From assembly GCF_034627025.1 (NCBI RefSeq), contig NZ_CP141048.1, positions 2,802,001-2,866,000 of the forward strand: a stretch of 64,000 bases of DNA, read 5' to 3'. The notes under the pieces were generated by a model. That model did not search any database. It worked only from the letters and a program-made list of their open reading frames with translations, and had not been told where the DNA came from. Shown here in pieces: positions 37,718 through 47,175 of this stretch. The DNA is from Microvirga lotononidis (GTDB taxonomy: Bacteria; Pseudomonadota; Alphaproteobacteria; Rhizobiales; Beijerinckiaceae). The translations under genes and the position numbers were made by a program. Position 1 is the first letter of the stretch, and each line of letters opens with the position of its first letter.

Positions 37718-38086
37718 ATGGCCCGCGTCAAACGGGGCGTTACCGCCCACGCCAAGCACAAGAAGGTTTTCAAGGCCGCCAAGGGTTTCTACGGCCGCCG
37801 CAAGAACACGATCCGCATCGCCAAGCAGGCGGTCGAGAAGAGCATGCAATATGCCACTCGCGACCGTCGCAACAAGAAGCGCACCTTCCGCGCTCTTTGG
37901 ATCCAGCGTCTCAACGCTGCCGTCCGCACGCATGGCTTGACCTATTCCCGATTTATCGACGGTCTCGGCAAGGCTGGGATCGAGGTCGATCGCAAGGTCC
38001 TGTCCGAAATGGCCATCCATGAGCCGGCGGCTTTCGCCGCTTACGTGGATGCCGCCAAGGCCGCCCTGCCGCAGCAGGCCGCCTGA
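37718..38086 (+). CDS. rplT: 50S ribosomal protein L20
   Basis: This 122-residue basic protein binds 23S rRNA early in large-subunit assembly; in E. coli it also represses its own operon. Signatures are [38 protein letters not shown] and [26 protein letters not shown] precedes the ATG. It lies between rpmI and pheS, as in most bacteria. Confidence 0.98.
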   Translation: MARVKRGVTAHAKHKKVFKAAKGFYGRRKNTIRIAKQAVEKSMQYATRDRRNKKRTFRALWIQRLNAAVRTHGLTYSRFIDGLGKAGIEVDRKVLSEMAIHEPAAFAAYVDAAKAALPQQAA

Positions 38087-38106
38087 GGTCGGATAGACCA
38101 GATTTC

Positions 38107-38140
38107 GGTGCGGCTGGCCTGTTCAGCCGCACCGCCTTAC
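38107..38140 (+). terminator. Hairpin between rplT and pheS
   Basis: A perfect 10-bp stem (38107-38116 with 38124-38133) with a 7-nt loop follows rplT by 20 bases. The T run after it is weak, so it may be a terminator, an attenuator before pheS or an RNA-stabilising hairpin. Confidence 0.5.
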
Positions 38141-38268
38141 TCCCCCTTCTCCGAGACCATTCGCGCTGACGGCCTTTTTGCGCTGTCGGTCGCCATTTCG
38201 CGGCTCGGAAGACTTGACGGTTCCCGCGCCGCGCCTCACTCAAAGCGCTTGCATCTGGCAAGGGACCG

Positions 38269-39351
38269 ATGACCGATCTCAATCAACTCGAACGTGACCT
38301 GCTCACCCAGGTCGATGCCGCCGGCGACGAAGCGGCTCTCGAAACCGTGCGCGTTTCCGCGCTCGGCAAGAAGGGCTCCGTCTCCGAACTCCTGAAAACC
38401 CTCGGCTCCATGACGCCCGAGGAGCGCAAGGAGCGCGGACCGCTCATCAACGGCCTGCGCGACAAGGTGCAGACCGCCATCGCGGCCAAGAAGGACACGC
38501 TCGCCGAGGCCGCGCTCGAAGCCCGCCTGTCGGCCGAGCGCATCGACGTGACGCTTCCCGTACCGGAGGCCCCTGAGGGTCGCGGCCGCATCCACCCCAT
38601 CAGCCAGGTGATCGAGGAACTGACGGCGATCTTCGCCGATATGGGCTTCTCCGTGGCCGAGGGGCCGGATATCGAGACGGATTATCTCAACTTCACGGCG
38701 CTCAACTTCCCCGAAGGCCATCCGGCCCGCGAGATGCACGACACCTTCTTCCTCGCCCCCGACGAGAAGGGTGAGCGCAAGGTGCTGCGCACGCATACCT
38801 CGCCGGTGCAGATCCGGACGATGACGTCCAAGGCGCCGCCGATCCGCGTGATCATTCCCGGCCGGACCTACCGCCACGACTCGGACCAGACCCACACGCC
38901 GATGTTCCACCAGGTGGAAGGCCTCGTCATCGACAAGCAGGCCAACATCGCGCACATGAAGTGGGTCCTGGAGGAGTTCTGCAAGGCCTTCTTCGAGGTC
39001 GAGCAGGTGAAGATGCGCTTTCGCCCGTCCTTCTTCCCCTTCACGGAACCTTCTGCGGAAGTGGATATCCAGTGCTCGCGCAAGGGCGGTGAGATCCGCT
39101 TCGGCGAGGGGACCGATTGGCTCGAGATCCTCGGCTGCGGCATGGTGCATCCGAACGTGCTGCGCAATTGCGGGCTCGATCCGGACGAGTACCAGGGCTT
39201 CGCCTGGGGCATGGGCATCGACCGCATCGCCATGCTGAAATACGGCATGCCGGACCTGCGCCCCTTCTTCGAGGCCGATGTGCGCTGGCTGAACCATTAC
39301 GGCTTCCGCCCGCTCGACATCCCGAGCCTCGTGAGCGGCCTCACTTCCTAA
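38269..39351 (+). CDS. pheS: Phenylalanyl-tRNA synthetase alpha subunit
   Basis: This 360-residue catalytic subunit charges tRNA-Phe as an alpha2-beta2 tetramer. The N-terminal 90 residues form the coiled-coil arm that binds tRNA. Class II motifs are visible: motif 1 near [19 protein letters not shown], motif 2 near [21 protein letters not shown] and motif 3 [18 protein letters not shown] near the C-terminus. The substrate region [12 protein letters not shown] is conserved. pheT follows after about 110 bp of palindromic sequence, so the two are probably one transcript. Confidence 0.97.
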   Translation: MTDLNQLERDLLTQVDAAGDEAALETVRVSALGKKGSVSELLKTLGSMTPEERKERGPLINGLRDKVQTAIAAKKDTLAEAALEARLSAERIDVTLPVPEAPEGRGRIHPISQVIEELTAIFADMGFSVAEGPDIETDYLNFTALNFPEGHPAREMHDTFFLAPDEKGERKVLRTHTSPVQIRTMTSKAPPIRVIIPGRTYRHDSDQTHTPMFHQVEGLVIDKQANIAHMKWVLEEFCKAFFEVEQVKMRFRPSFFPFTEPSAEVDIQCSRKGGEIRFGEGTDWLEILGCGMVHPNVLRNCGLDPDEYQGFAWGMGIDRIAMLKYGMPDLRPFFEADVRWLNHYGFRPLDIPSLVSGLTS

Positions 39352-39412
39352 GCATCATTCCGGCTGAGGCGCCGGGACAGCAAGATAAGTGAAGCTCCCT
39401 ATTCCGAACACG

Positions 39413-39442
39413 ATCCCGGATCTGGATTGGCCAGTCCGGGAT
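39413..39442. repeat. REP-like palindrome before pheT
   Basis: The arms 39413-39420 and 39435-39442 (ATCCCGGA and its complement) enclose 14 bases. The same ATCCCGG core recurs near 41885-41918 and 52410-52439, which suggests a dispersed repeat family. Confidence 0.55.
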
Positions 39443-39464
39443 GACACTCAAGGAACAGTGTCAT
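39441..39464 (+). promoter_or_regulatory. Hairpin over the pheT ribosome-binding site
   Basis: A perfect 8-bp inverted repeat (39441-39448 with 39457-39464) puts the ribosome-binding sequence AAGGAA in the loop and the first two bases of the pheT ATG in the stem. It could limit pheT translation. Confidence 0.4.
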
Positions 39465-41874
39465 GAAATTCACCCTCTCCTGGCTGAAGGATCATCTCGA
39501 GACCTCGGCCTCCCTCGACGAGATCGTCGAGACGCTCACCCGCATCGGCCTCGAGGTCGAGGGGGTCGAGGACAAGGCGAAGACGCTGGCGCCCTACAAG
39601 GTGGCCTATGTGATCTCCGCCGTGCAGCACCCCAACGCCGATCGCCTGCGCGTGTGCATGGTCGATACGGGCGAAGGCGATCCGATCCAGGTCGTGTGTG
39701 GCGCTCCCAATGCCCGCACCGGCATGAAGAGCGTGTTCGCGCCGCCCGGCACCTACATTCCGGGCAAGAACATCACGCTCGGCGTCGGCACCATTCGCGG
39801 CGTCGAGAGTGCCGGCATGCTGTGCTCGGCGGCGGAACTCGAAATCTCCGACGATCACGACGGCATCATCGACCTGCCCAGTGATGCGCCTGTCGGTGTG
39901 CCCTATGCGGCCTACGAGGGCTTGGACGATCCGGTGATCGAGATCAACCTCACGCCGAACCGTCCCGACTGCACGTCGATCCACGGCATCGCCCGCGATC
40001 TCGCGGCCGCCGGCCTCGGCACGCTCAAGAGTGACGCCATCGCGCCCGTCCCGGGCAAGGAGGCCTGCCCGGTCTCGGTGACCATCGAGGACGAGAAGCT
40101 CTGCCCGGCCTTCGCTCTCCGCCTCGTGCGCGGCGTGAAGAACGGCCCGTCGCCGGAATGGATGCAGCGCCGCCTGCTCTCCATCGGCCTTCGTCCGATC
40201 AACGCTCTGGTCGACATCACCAACTATATGACCTTCGACCGCGGCCGTCCGCTCCACGTGTTCGACGCCAGGAAGGTGAAGGGCAACCTCACAATCCGCC
40301 GCGCGAAGGAGGGCGAGGAGGTGCTGGCGCTCGACACCCGAACCTACAAGCTCGATCCGAGCATCGTGGTGATCGCCGACGAGAACGGCGTCGAATCCAT
40401 CGGCGGCATCATGGGCGGCGAGCATTCGGGCTGCGACGAGGCTACGACCGACGTGCTCATCGAATCCGCGCTCTGGGATCCGCTCAACATCGCGCAGACC
40501 GGCCGGAAGCTCGGGATCATCACCGATGCGCGCTATCGCTTCGAGCGCGGCGTCGATCCAGCCTTCACCGTGCCGGGTCTCGACCTCGCCACCAAGCTGG
40601 TCATGGACCTGTGCGGCGGCGAGCCGTCCGAGGCCGTCGTGGCGGGTCAGGTCCCGGACAACCGTCTCACGGTCGAGTTTCCGTGGTCGGAGGTGCCGCG
40701 CCTGTCCGGTCTCGACGTGCAGCCAGCCGAATCCGAGACGATCCTCAAGAAGCTCGGTTTCGACATCCAGGGCTCGGGCGAGCGCGTCAGTGTCACGGCT
40801 CCCTCCTGGCGGCCCGATATCGACGGCAAGGCGGATCTCGTCGAGGAGGTTATCCGCATCGCGGGTGTCGACCGCATCGAGCCGCAGCCGCTGCCGCGCC
40901 TCGAAGCCGCCGTTGCGAAGCCCATCCTCACCCTGATCCAGAAGCGCACGCGGCTCGCCCGCCGCTCGCTGGCCGTACGCGGGCTGGTGGAGGCCGTCAC
41001 CTGGTCCTTCATCGCCAAGAGCGAGGCTGAACTGTTCGGCGGCGGCGATGCGCGGCTCGCGCTCGCCAACCCGATTGCGGCAGAGCTTTCCGACATGCGT
41101 CCGAGCCTGCTGCCGGGCCTGCTTAAGGCCGCGCAGCGCAACGCGGATCGCGGCTATGGCGACGTGGCTTTGTTCGAGGTCGGCCAGACCTTCGCGTCCG
41201 ACGAGCCGGAAGGTCAGTCGATCAAGGCCGCCGCCGTGCGTCGTGGAACGGCGCGGGCCGAGGGCGTCGGCCGTCACTGGGACGGCGGCGCAGAGGCCGT
41301 CGATGCCTTCGACGCCAAGGCGGACGTGCTGGCTTTGCTCGCGACGCTCGGCATTCCGTCCGGCGGTCTCCAGATCGTCCCAGGCGGTCCGGCCTGGTTC
41401 CACCCCGGCCGCTCGGGCACGTTGCAGTTCGGGCCCAAGAACGTGGTCGGCGCCTTTGGAGAGATCCATCCCAAGGTGCTGAAGGCGCTCGACCTGAAGG
41501 GACCGCTGGTCGCCTTCGAGCTCAATCTCAACGCGCTGCCGCCGCCCAAGGCGAAGCCGACCAAGATGAAGCCGAAGCTCAACCTGCCCGACTTCCAACC
41601 GCTCACCCGCGACTTCGCGTTCGTGGTCGGCCGCAACGTGGCCGCCGGCGACATCGTGAAGGCCGCGCAGGGTGCCGAGCGCCAGCTGATCGTCGACGTC
41701 GACGTATTCGACATCTACGAGGGCACCGGCATCGACCCGGACAAGAAGTCCGTGGCCATCGCCGTTACCCTGCAGCCCACGGAAAAGACGCTCACCGACG
41801 TGGAGATCGAGGCCGTCTCGGCCAAGATCGTCGGCGAGGTCAGCAAGAAGACGGGCGCGGTGCTGCGCGGGTGA
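39463..41874 (+). CDS. pheT: Phenylalanyl-tRNA synthetase beta subunit
   Basis: This 803-residue subunit has the full domain order: an N-terminal EMAP-like tRNA-binding domain (residues about 40-150, with [14 protein letters not shown]), the B3/B4 editing domain, the B5 DNA-binding fold and core, and the C-terminal FDX-anticodon-binding domain ([17 protein letters not shown] to the end). Typical length is about 795-805. Segments [28 protein letters not shown] and the FERGVDP core are hallmarks. The start ATG lies in a hairpin with GGAA in its loop. Confidence 0.97.
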   Translation: MKFTLSWLKDHLETSASLDEIVETLTRIGLEVEGVEDKAKTLAPYKVAYVISAVQHPNADRLRVCMVDTGEGDPIQVVCGAPNARTGMKSVFAPPGTYIPGKNITLGVGTIRGVESAGMLCSAAELEISDDHDGIIDLPSDAPVGVPYAAYEGLDDPVIEINLTPNRPDCTSIHGIARDLAAAGLGTLKSDAIAPVPGKEACPVSVTIEDEKLCPAFALRLVRGVKNGPSPEWMQRRLLSIGLRPINALVDITNYMTFDRGRPLHVFDARKVKGNLTIRRAKEGEEVLALDTRTYKLDPSIVVIADENGVESIGGIMGGEHSGCDEATTDVLIESALWDPLNIAQTGRKLGIITDARYRFERGVDPAFTVPGLDLATKLVMDLCGGEPSEAVVAGQVPDNRLTVEFPWSEVPRLSGLDVQPAESETILKKLGFDIQGSGERVSVTAPSWRPDIDGKADLVEEVIRIAGVDRIEPQPLPRLEAAVAKPILTLIQKRTRLARRSLAVRGLVEAVTWSFIAKSEAELFGGGDARLALANPIAAELSDMRPSLLPGLLKAAQRNADRGYGDVALFEVGQTFASDEPEGQSIKAAAVRRGTARAEGVGRHWDGGAEAVDAFDAKADVLALLATLGIPSGGLQIVPGGPAWFHPGRSGTLQFGPKNVVGAFGEIHPKVLKALDLKGPLVAFELNLNALPPPKAKPTKMKPKLNLPDFQPLTRDFAFVVGRNVAAGDIVKAAQGAERQLIVDVDVFDIYEGTGIDPDKKSVAIAVTLQPTEKTLTDVEIEAVSAKIVGEVSKKTGAVLRG

Positions 41875-41884
41875 AGTCCAGCGA

Positions 41885-42017
41885 TCATCCCGGGCGAGCG
41901 TAGCGAGACCCGGGATGACCGCCGAACTCGCCTGTGATGGCGGGCCTTGTGCCGGCCATCTCGATCCGAAGAGCACGGCGTCTCGATGACTCGGGATCAC
42001 CGGCACAAGGCCGGTGA
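41885..42017. repeat. REP-like palindromes after pheT
   Basis: Two palindromes lie in this intergenic segment: 10-bp arms at 41885-41894 and 41909-41918 around 14 bases, and 8-bp arms at 41997-42004 and 42010-42017. The second contains ACCGGCACAAG, which also occurs near 52565. They may be dispersed elements or terminators for the convergent pheT and MoeB-like genes. Confidence 0.6.
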
Positions 42018-42039
42018 CGACGTGGTGGGGGATCGTGGG

Positions 42040-42831
42040 TTACGGATCGAGTGATCGGACGCCGGAGCCGTTCAACGGGTTCCCTTCATCCCACCCGTAG
42101 CTGACCGTATCGAACCGCATCGCGCGGGCATCGACCATCAGCAGGCGCCCGACGAGGCTCTCTCCGAACCCGACGATTTCCCGGATCACTTCCAGGGCCA
42201 TCAGGCTGCCCATGACCCCGGCCAGGGCGCCGAGCACTCCGGCCTCCGCGCAGGTCGGGATCGCGCCGGCCGGAGGCGGCGAGGGGAAAAGGCAGCGATA
42301 GGTGGGGTTCGGCTTGCCGTCCGGGCCGTTCTCATGAGCCCGGATCGTGGTGAGTGAGCCGTCGAACTGGCCCAAGGCGGCCGTCACCAGGGGCTTCTTC
42401 TCGAAAAAGCAGGCATCCGAGACCGCATAGCGGGTGTCGAAATTGTCCGAGCCATCGGCCACGATATCGTAGCGGCCGATCAGGTCCCGAGCATTGTCGG
42501 GCGTGAGGCGGATGAGGTGGGGCTCGACCGTCACGTGCGGGTTGAGGCGCCCGACGGCTGTCGCGGCGCTCTCCGCCTTGGGCCGCCCGAGATCCGTCGT
42601 GGAATGGATCACCTGCCGCTGCAAGTTGGACAGGCTCACCGCGTCGTCGTCGACGATGCCGATGGCACCGATGCCGGCCGCGGCGAGATACTGGATCAGA
42701 GGGGCGCCGAGGCCGCCGGCCCCGATCACGAGCACGCGCGCGGCCTTCAGTTTCAGTTGTCCCGGGCCGCCCACGTCCCGAAGAACGAGGTGGCGGGCAT
42801 AGCGGTCGATTTCATCGGAGGTGAGCGGCAT
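42040..42831 (-). CDS. MoeB/ThiF-like sulfur-carrier adenylyltransferase
   Basis: This 263-residue E1-like protein adenylates the C-terminus of a small sulfur carrier (MoaD or ThiS type) for molybdopterin or thiamine synthesis. It shows the ATP loop VIGAGGLGAPLIQYLAAAG, the Arg/Gln LSNLQRQVIH, Asp in DGSDNFDTRY and the likely catalytic Cys in PTCAEAGVLG. The paired zinc cysteines of E. coli MoeB are absent (TYRC instead of CYRC, and no C-terminal C-x-x-C), so it is a zinc-less form. No moaD or thiS is adjacent. It is minus strand, convergent to pheT. Confidence 0.85.
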   Translation of the reverse strand: MPLTSDEIDRYARHLVLRDVGGPGQLKLKAARVLVIGAGGLGAPLIQYLAAAGIGAIGIVDDDAVSLSNLQRQVIHSTTDLGRPKAESAATAVGRLNPHVTVEPHLIRLTPDNARDLIGRYDIVADGSDNFDTRYAVSDACFFEKKPLVTAALGQFDGSLTTIRAHENGPDGKPNPTYRCLFPSPPPAGAIPTCAEAGVLGALAGVMGSLMALEVIREIVGFGESLVGRLLMVDARAMRFDTVSYGWDEGNPLNGSGVRSLDP

Positions 42832-42860
42832 CTCGTGACCTTACGGGAATCGGTTTAGCT

Positions 42861-42877
42861 ATCAACTATTCGTTGAT
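42861..42877. promoter_or_regulatory. Operator-like palindrome upstream of nucleoside operon
   Basis: The perfect inverted repeat ATCAAC-TATTC-GTTGAT lies upstream of the BMP-type gene. A TTGACA box at 42896-42901 is a possible -35 element between it and the gene. The regulator is unknown; no regulator gene is adjacent. Confidence 0.4.
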
Positions 42878-42984
42878 GGGAAATAACATGCCGTCTTGAC
42901 AGGGGCCTTGGCGTTGTGACCCTTGCCGTGCCATCGTCATGGGGCAACCGGCACCAAGCCGGCGTCTAACAGGGAACTAAGCCG

Positions 42985-43989
42985 ATGACAGTAACCAAGT
43001 TCGGCCTCGCAGTCGCGGGCCTCGCCTTCACCGCTTCGGCTGCCTTCGCGCAGCAGGCGGCCTTCAAGCCCGCGGTCGTGTACGATCTCGGCGGCAAGTT
43101 CGACAAATCCTTCAACGAAGGCGTTCACACGGGCGCCGAGAAGTTCAAGAAGGACACCGGCACCGATTACCGCGATTTCGAGCCGCAGAACGACGCACAG
43201 CGCGAGCAGGCCCTGCGCCGCTTCGCCCGCGACGGGTTCTCGCCCATCGTGGCCGTCGGCTTCTCCCAGGAATCCGCCCTGAAGAAGGTTGCCGAGGAGT
43301 TCCCGAAGACCCAGTTCGCCATCATCGACGCCGTCGTCGAGAAGCCGAATGTGGAATCGATCGTCTTCAAGGAGCACGAGGGCTCGTTCCTCGTCGGTCT
43401 CCTGGCGGCCCAGGCCTCCAAGTCCGGCAAGGTCGGATTCGTGGGCGGCATGGATATCCCGCTGATCCGCAAGTTCGCCTGCGGCTACGTCCAGGGCGTG
43501 AAATACGCCAAGAAGGACGCCGAGGTGTTCCAGAACATGACCGGCACCACGGGCGCGGCCTGGAACGATCCCGTGAAGGGCGGCGAGCTCGCCAAGAGCC
43601 AGATCGATCGCGGCGCCGACGTGATCTACCATGCGGCCGGCGGCACCGGCGTGGGCGTGCTGCGCGCCACGGCTGACGCGGGCAAGCTCGGCATCGGCGT
43701 CGACTCGAACCAGAATGCCCTCCATCCCGGCAAGATCCTGACCTCCATGGTCAAGCGCGTGGACGTGGCGACCTACAATGTCTTCGACCAGGCCAAGAAG
43801 GGCTCCTTCAAGAGCGGCCTTCAGGTTCTCGGCCTCAAGGAAGACGGCGTGGCCTGGGCGCTCGACGACAACAACAAGTCGCTGGTCACCCCCGACATGA
43901 AGGCGGCGGCCGACAAGGCCGCCGAAGGCATCAAGTCCGGCTCCATCCAGGTGCACGACTACATGTCCGACTCCAAGTGCCCGATGTAA
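42985..43989 (+). CDS. BMP family nucleoside-binding protein of ABC transporter
   Basis: This 334-residue periplasmic protein has a clear signal peptide (LAVAGLAFTASAAFAQQ) and the BMP/PnrA family signatures VYDLGGKFDKSFNEG, GFSQESALKKVAEEFP and ADVIYHAAGGTGVGVL. BMP proteins bind nucleosides such as inosine, guanosine or adenosine. Downstream ATPase and permease genes, then nucleoside-breaking enzymes, support this role here. A terminator follows the gene, so it is probably made in excess of the membrane parts. Confidence 0.93.
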   Translation: MTVTKFGLAVAGLAFTASAAFAQQAAFKPAVVYDLGGKFDKSFNEGVHTGAEKFKKDTGTDYRDFEPQNDAQREQALRRFARDGFSPIVAVGFSQESALKKVAEEFPKTQFAIIDAVVEKPNVESIVFKEHEGSFLVGLLAAQASKSGKVGFVGGMDIPLIRKFACGYVQGVKYAKKDAEVFQNMTGTTGAAWNDPVKGGELAKSQIDRGADVIYHAAGGTGVGVLRATADAGKLGIGVDSNQNALHPGKILTSMVKRVDVATYNVFDQAKKGSFKSGLQVLGLKEDGVAWALDDNNKSLVTPDMKAAADKAAEGIKSGSIQVHDYMSDSKCPM

Positions 43990-44001
43990 GATGAGGCATG
44001 T

Positions 44002-44045
44002 TTTGGCCGCAGGTCCCGCAAGGGCCTGCGGCCAAATCTTTTTTC
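44002..44045 (+). terminator. Terminator/attenuator after BMP-type gene
   Basis: A perfect 12-bp stem (44002-44013 with 44025-44036) with an 11-nt loop is followed by CTTTTTT. It may cut transcription between the abundant binding protein and the transporter genes. Confidence 0.85.
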
Positions 44046-44114
44046 GACCGAGTTTTGTTTTTCCGATAAGATCCGGCTCTCGTTTCATCATAGCCGGCAG
44101 ATCATTCGAGGCCG

Positions 44115-45638
44115 ATGTCCCCAGCCATTGAACTCATTGCCATCAACAAGAGCTTCGGCGCCGTTCACGCCAATCGGGATGTGAACCTGCGCGTCGAGCG
44201 CGGCACGATCCACGGCATCGTCGGCGAGAACGGCGCCGGCAAGTCGACCCTGATGTCGATCCTGTACGGCTTCTACGAGGCGGATTCCGGCGAGATCCGC
44301 GTCAACGGCAAGCCGATTTCCATCCGGTCTCCAAACGATGCCATTCATGCAGGCATCGGCATGGTCCACCAGCATTTCATGCTGGTGGAACCCCTGAGCG
44401 TGGTCGACAACGTGATGCTCGGCGCGGAGGGCGGCGCCATGCTGCGCGCGGGCGAGGCCAGGGCGCGGGCCGAACTCGCACGGCTCGCCAGGGATTACGG
44501 GCTCGAAATCGACGTGGATGCCATCGTGGGCGACCTGTCCGTCGGCCTGCAGCAGCGCGTCGAGATCCTGAAGGCGCTCTATCGTGGCGCGGATATTCTG
44601 ATCCTCGACGAACCCACCGCGGTGCTCACGCCGGCCGAAGCGGATGCGCTGTTCGAGTTGCTTCGCTCGCTCAAGGAACAGGGCAAGACCGTCATTCTCA
44701 TCACGCACAAGCTGCGTGAGATCATGGCCGTCACCGACCGGGTTTCGGTCATGCGGCGCGGCGAGATGGTCGCGAGCGTCGAGACCGCCGACACGTCCCC
44801 GCCGGAGCTCGCGGAGCTGATGGTGGGACGCCGCGTGCTCCTGCGCGTCGAGAAAGCCGAGAAGGCGCCGGGTGCGCCGCTGCTCGAAATCGGCGACCTG
44901 AGCGTTGTCGATTCCCGCGGCGTTGTGCGCGTGGCGAATGCATCGTTCACGGTTCGCGCGGGCGAGATCGTCGGCATCGCGGGCGTGGCCGGCAACGGCC
45001 AGAGCGAGCTTCTCGAGGCCATTGCCGGCATGCGCCAGCCTGCGCTCGGCTCGATCCGGCTTGAGGGACGGGACATTCCGTCCTCGGAGCACAACCCGCA
45101 TCGCATGCGCCAGCTCGGCTTGCTGCACGTGCCGGAAGACCGGCTGCGCATGGGGCTCGTTCCGGCCTTCCCGGCTTTCGAAAGCGCCATTCTCGGCTTC
45201 AGCGACGAGCCGCATCTCGGCCGCGGGCCCATTCTCGACCATGACCGCCTGATCGCGGATCTCGAGAAGAAGATGGAGCAGTACGACGTGCGCCCACCGG
45301 CGCCGAGGCTGAAATCGTCCAAGTTTTCCGGCGGCAACCAGCAGAAGATCGTGTTGGCGCGCGAGATCGAGCGCAACCCGAAGGTGCTGCTCGTCGGCCA
45401 GCCGACCCGCGGTGTCGATATCGGCGCCATCGAGTTCATTCACCGTCGCCTGATCGCGTTGCGCGATGCGGGTGTGGCGATCCTCCTCGTCTCGGTGGAG
45501 CTCGACGAGATCATGAACCTGTCGGATCGCATCCTCACCATGTGCGGCGGCAGGATCACCGGTGAGCGAAAGGCATCCGAGACCACCGAGCAGGATCTCG
45601 GCCTGCTCATGGCCGGCGTGACGGACGAGGCCGCCTGA
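44115..45638 (+). CDS. Nucleoside ABC transporter ATP-binding protein (two ABC domains)
   Basis: This 507-residue ATPase has two ABC modules, as in RbsA/NupA-type importers. The first has Walker A GENGAGKSTL, signature SVGLQQRVEI and Walker B ILILDEPTAVL. The second has a degenerate Walker A GVAGNGQSE, signature FSGGNQQKIVLAREI and Walker B-like VLLVGQPTRGVD, so only the first site is fully canonical, as usual for the family. It starts after the terminator behind the BMP gene. Its stop overlaps the VOC gene start (TGATG). Confidence 0.95.
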   Translation: MSPAIELIAINKSFGAVHANRDVNLRVERGTIHGIVGENGAGKSTLMSILYGFYEADSGEIRVNGKPISIRSPNDAIHAGIGMVHQHFMLVEPLSVVDNVMLGAEGGAMLRAGEARARAELARLARDYGLEIDVDAIVGDLSVGLQQRVEILKALYRGADILILDEPTAVLTPAEADALFELLRSLKEQGKTVILITHKLREIMAVTDRVSVMRRGEMVASVETADTSPPELAELMVGRRVLLRVEKAEKAPGAPLLEIGDLSVVDSRGVVRVANASFTVRAGEIVGIAGVAGNGQSELLEAIAGMRQPALGSIRLEGRDIPSSEHNPHRMRQLGLLHVPEDRLRMGLVPAFPAFESAILGFSDEPHLGRGPILDHDRLIADLEKKMEQYDVRPPAPRLKSSKFSGGNQQKIVLAREIERNPKVLLVGQPTRGVDIGAIEFIHRRLIALRDAGVAILLVSVELDEIMNLSDRILTMCGGRITGERKASETTEQDLGLLMAGVTDEAA

Positions 45639-46072
45639 TGCAACCACGACTGACACTTGTCACCCTTGGCGTCGCCGATCTCGCGAAGTCCCGGGCCTTC
45701 TACGAGGCCTGGGGCTGGAAGGCCTCCTCCGCCAGCCAGCCCAGCGTCGCCTTCTTCCAGGCGAACGGGTTGGCGCTCGGTCTTTTCGGCCGTGCCGACC
45801 TGGCCGCCGATGCGGGCATCGAGGACAAGCCCACAGGCTTTGCCGCCATTACGCTCGCCTACAATGCCCGATCCAAGGAAGAGGCCGACGAGGTCTATGC
45901 GCTTGCGGTGAAGGCCGGCGCGCGTCCCGTCAAGCCGCTGCACGATGTGTTCTGGGGCGGCTATTCGGGTTATTTCGCCGATCCCGACGGGCATCTTTGG
46001 GAAGTCGCCTGGAACCCGTCTTTCCCTCTTGATGAGCAGGGCCACATGTTCCTGCCGGATTCTCAGACGTGA
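45638..46072 (+). CDS. VOC/glyoxalase-like protein in nucleoside operon
   Basis: This 144-residue protein has two βαβββ-like halves of the vicinal-oxygen-chelate fold. The first half starts MQPRLTLVTLGVADLAKSRAFYEAWGW and the second ends SGYFADPDGHLWEVAWNP. Metal-binding Glu/His residues are likely present in the second half. It is embedded between the transporter ATPase and permease genes, overlapping both neighbours (1 and 4 bases), so it is clearly co-transcribed. A role in detoxifying or processing sugar-derived products is possible but unproven. Confidence 0.88.
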   Translation: MQPRLTLVTLGVADLAKSRAFYEAWGWKASSASQPSVAFFQANGLALGLFGRADLAADAGIEDKPTGFAAITLAYNARSKEEADEVYALAVKAGARPVKPLHDVFWGGYSGYFADPDGHLWEVAWNPSFPLDEQGHMFLPDSQT

Positions 46073-47172
46073 GTGCTCCTCTCGACCTGCCCAAATGGGC
46101 CGACACGGTCCTCGTGCCCGCCATCTCCGTGGTGGCGGCTTTTCTCGTCGCCGGCCTCGTCGTGCTGGGCATCGGCGAAAACCCGCTCTCGGCAACCCGC
46201 TACCTGATCCAGGGCAGCCTCGGCACCGGGGAGGGGCTCGGCTTCACCCTGTTCTACATGACCGACTTCATCTTCGTGGGTCTTGCGGTCGCGGTGGCCT
46301 ATCACGCGGGGCTGTTCAACATCGGCGGCGAAGGACAGGCGACGCTCGCGGGCCTCGGTATCGCGCTGGTTCTCAACAACCTGACTTTCCTGCCGGGCTT
46401 CCTGCTGATCCCTCTCGGCATTCTGGGCGCGGCCGCCTTCGGGGCCGCATGGGCGGCCATTCCAGGTTATCTTCAGGCGAAGCGCGGCAGTCACATCGTG
46501 ATCACGACCATCATGTTCAACTGGCTCGCCAGCGTGTTGATCGTCTATCTGCTCGTGAACGTGCTGCGCGAGCCCCAATCCATGAACCCGGAAACGCGAG
46601 CCTTCCCGGAGGCGGCGAACATTCCCTTCATGCACGACGTCTTCGCCGCGTTCGGGATCGAGATCCCTGCCTCGCAGCTCAATCTCACCCTGGTGCTGGC
46701 CTTGGCTGCGTCCTATTTCGTGTGGCTTCTCATCTACCGCTCGCGCCTGGGCTATGCGATCCGCGTCGTCGGTGCCAATCCCACGGCGGCCGTCTATGCG
46801 GGCATCTCGCCCGCGCGCATCATCATCATCGCGATGGTCATCTCCGGCGCGCTGGCGGGCGGTCTCGCGGTCAATGAACTCATGGGCTACCAGCACCGGC
46901 TGCTGCTCGAATTCACCTCCGGCTACGGTTTCGTCGGCATCGCCGTGGCGCTCATGGGCCGCGCGCACCCCGTGGGCATCATCCTGGCCTCGCTCCTGTT
47001 CGGCATTCTCTACCAAGGCGGCGCGGAGCTGGCCTTCGAGCAGCCGGCCATCACCCGCGACATGGTGGTGGTGATCGGCGGCATCATCATCCTGTTCGCC
47101 GGCGCCCTCGATGGGCTGTTCCGGCGCGCCGTGGCGCATGTGCTCACCCGGCAGAAGCTGGCGAGGGCCTGA
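46069..47172 (+). CDS. Nucleoside ABC transporter permease 1
   Basis: This 367-residue inner-membrane protein starts at GTG 46069, overlapping the VOC gene by 4 bases. It has about 9-10 hydrophobic helices and the BPD_transp_2 pattern, with FNIGGEGQATLAGLGIALV near residue 84 and a later YAIRVVGANPTAAVYAGIS cytoplasmic loop that contacts the ATPase. It pairs with the next permease to form the channel for the BMP-type importer. Confidence 0.93.
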   Translation: MSAPLDLPKWADTVLVPAISVVAAFLVAGLVVLGIGENPLSATRYLIQGSLGTGEGLGFTLFYMTDFIFVGLAVAVAYHAGLFNIGGEGQATLAGLGIALVLNNLTFLPGFLLIPLGILGAAAFGAAWAAIPGYLQAKRGSHIVITTIMFNWLASVLIVYLLVNVLREPQSMNPETRAFPEAANIPFMHDVFAAFGIEIPASQLNLTLVLALAASYFVWLLIYRSRLGYAIRVVGANPTAAVYAGISPARIIIIAMVISGALAGGLAVNELMGYQHRLLLEFTSGYGFVGIAVALMGRAHPVGIILASLLFGILYQGGAELAFEQPAITRDMVVVIGGIIILFAGALDGLFRRAVAHVLTRQKLARA

Positions 47173-47175
47173 GCC

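Noticed and set aside
39448..42006. 852-codon minus-strand frame opposite pheT
   Set aside because: Antisense shadow of pheT, which has all expected domains; the protein has no recognisable family.
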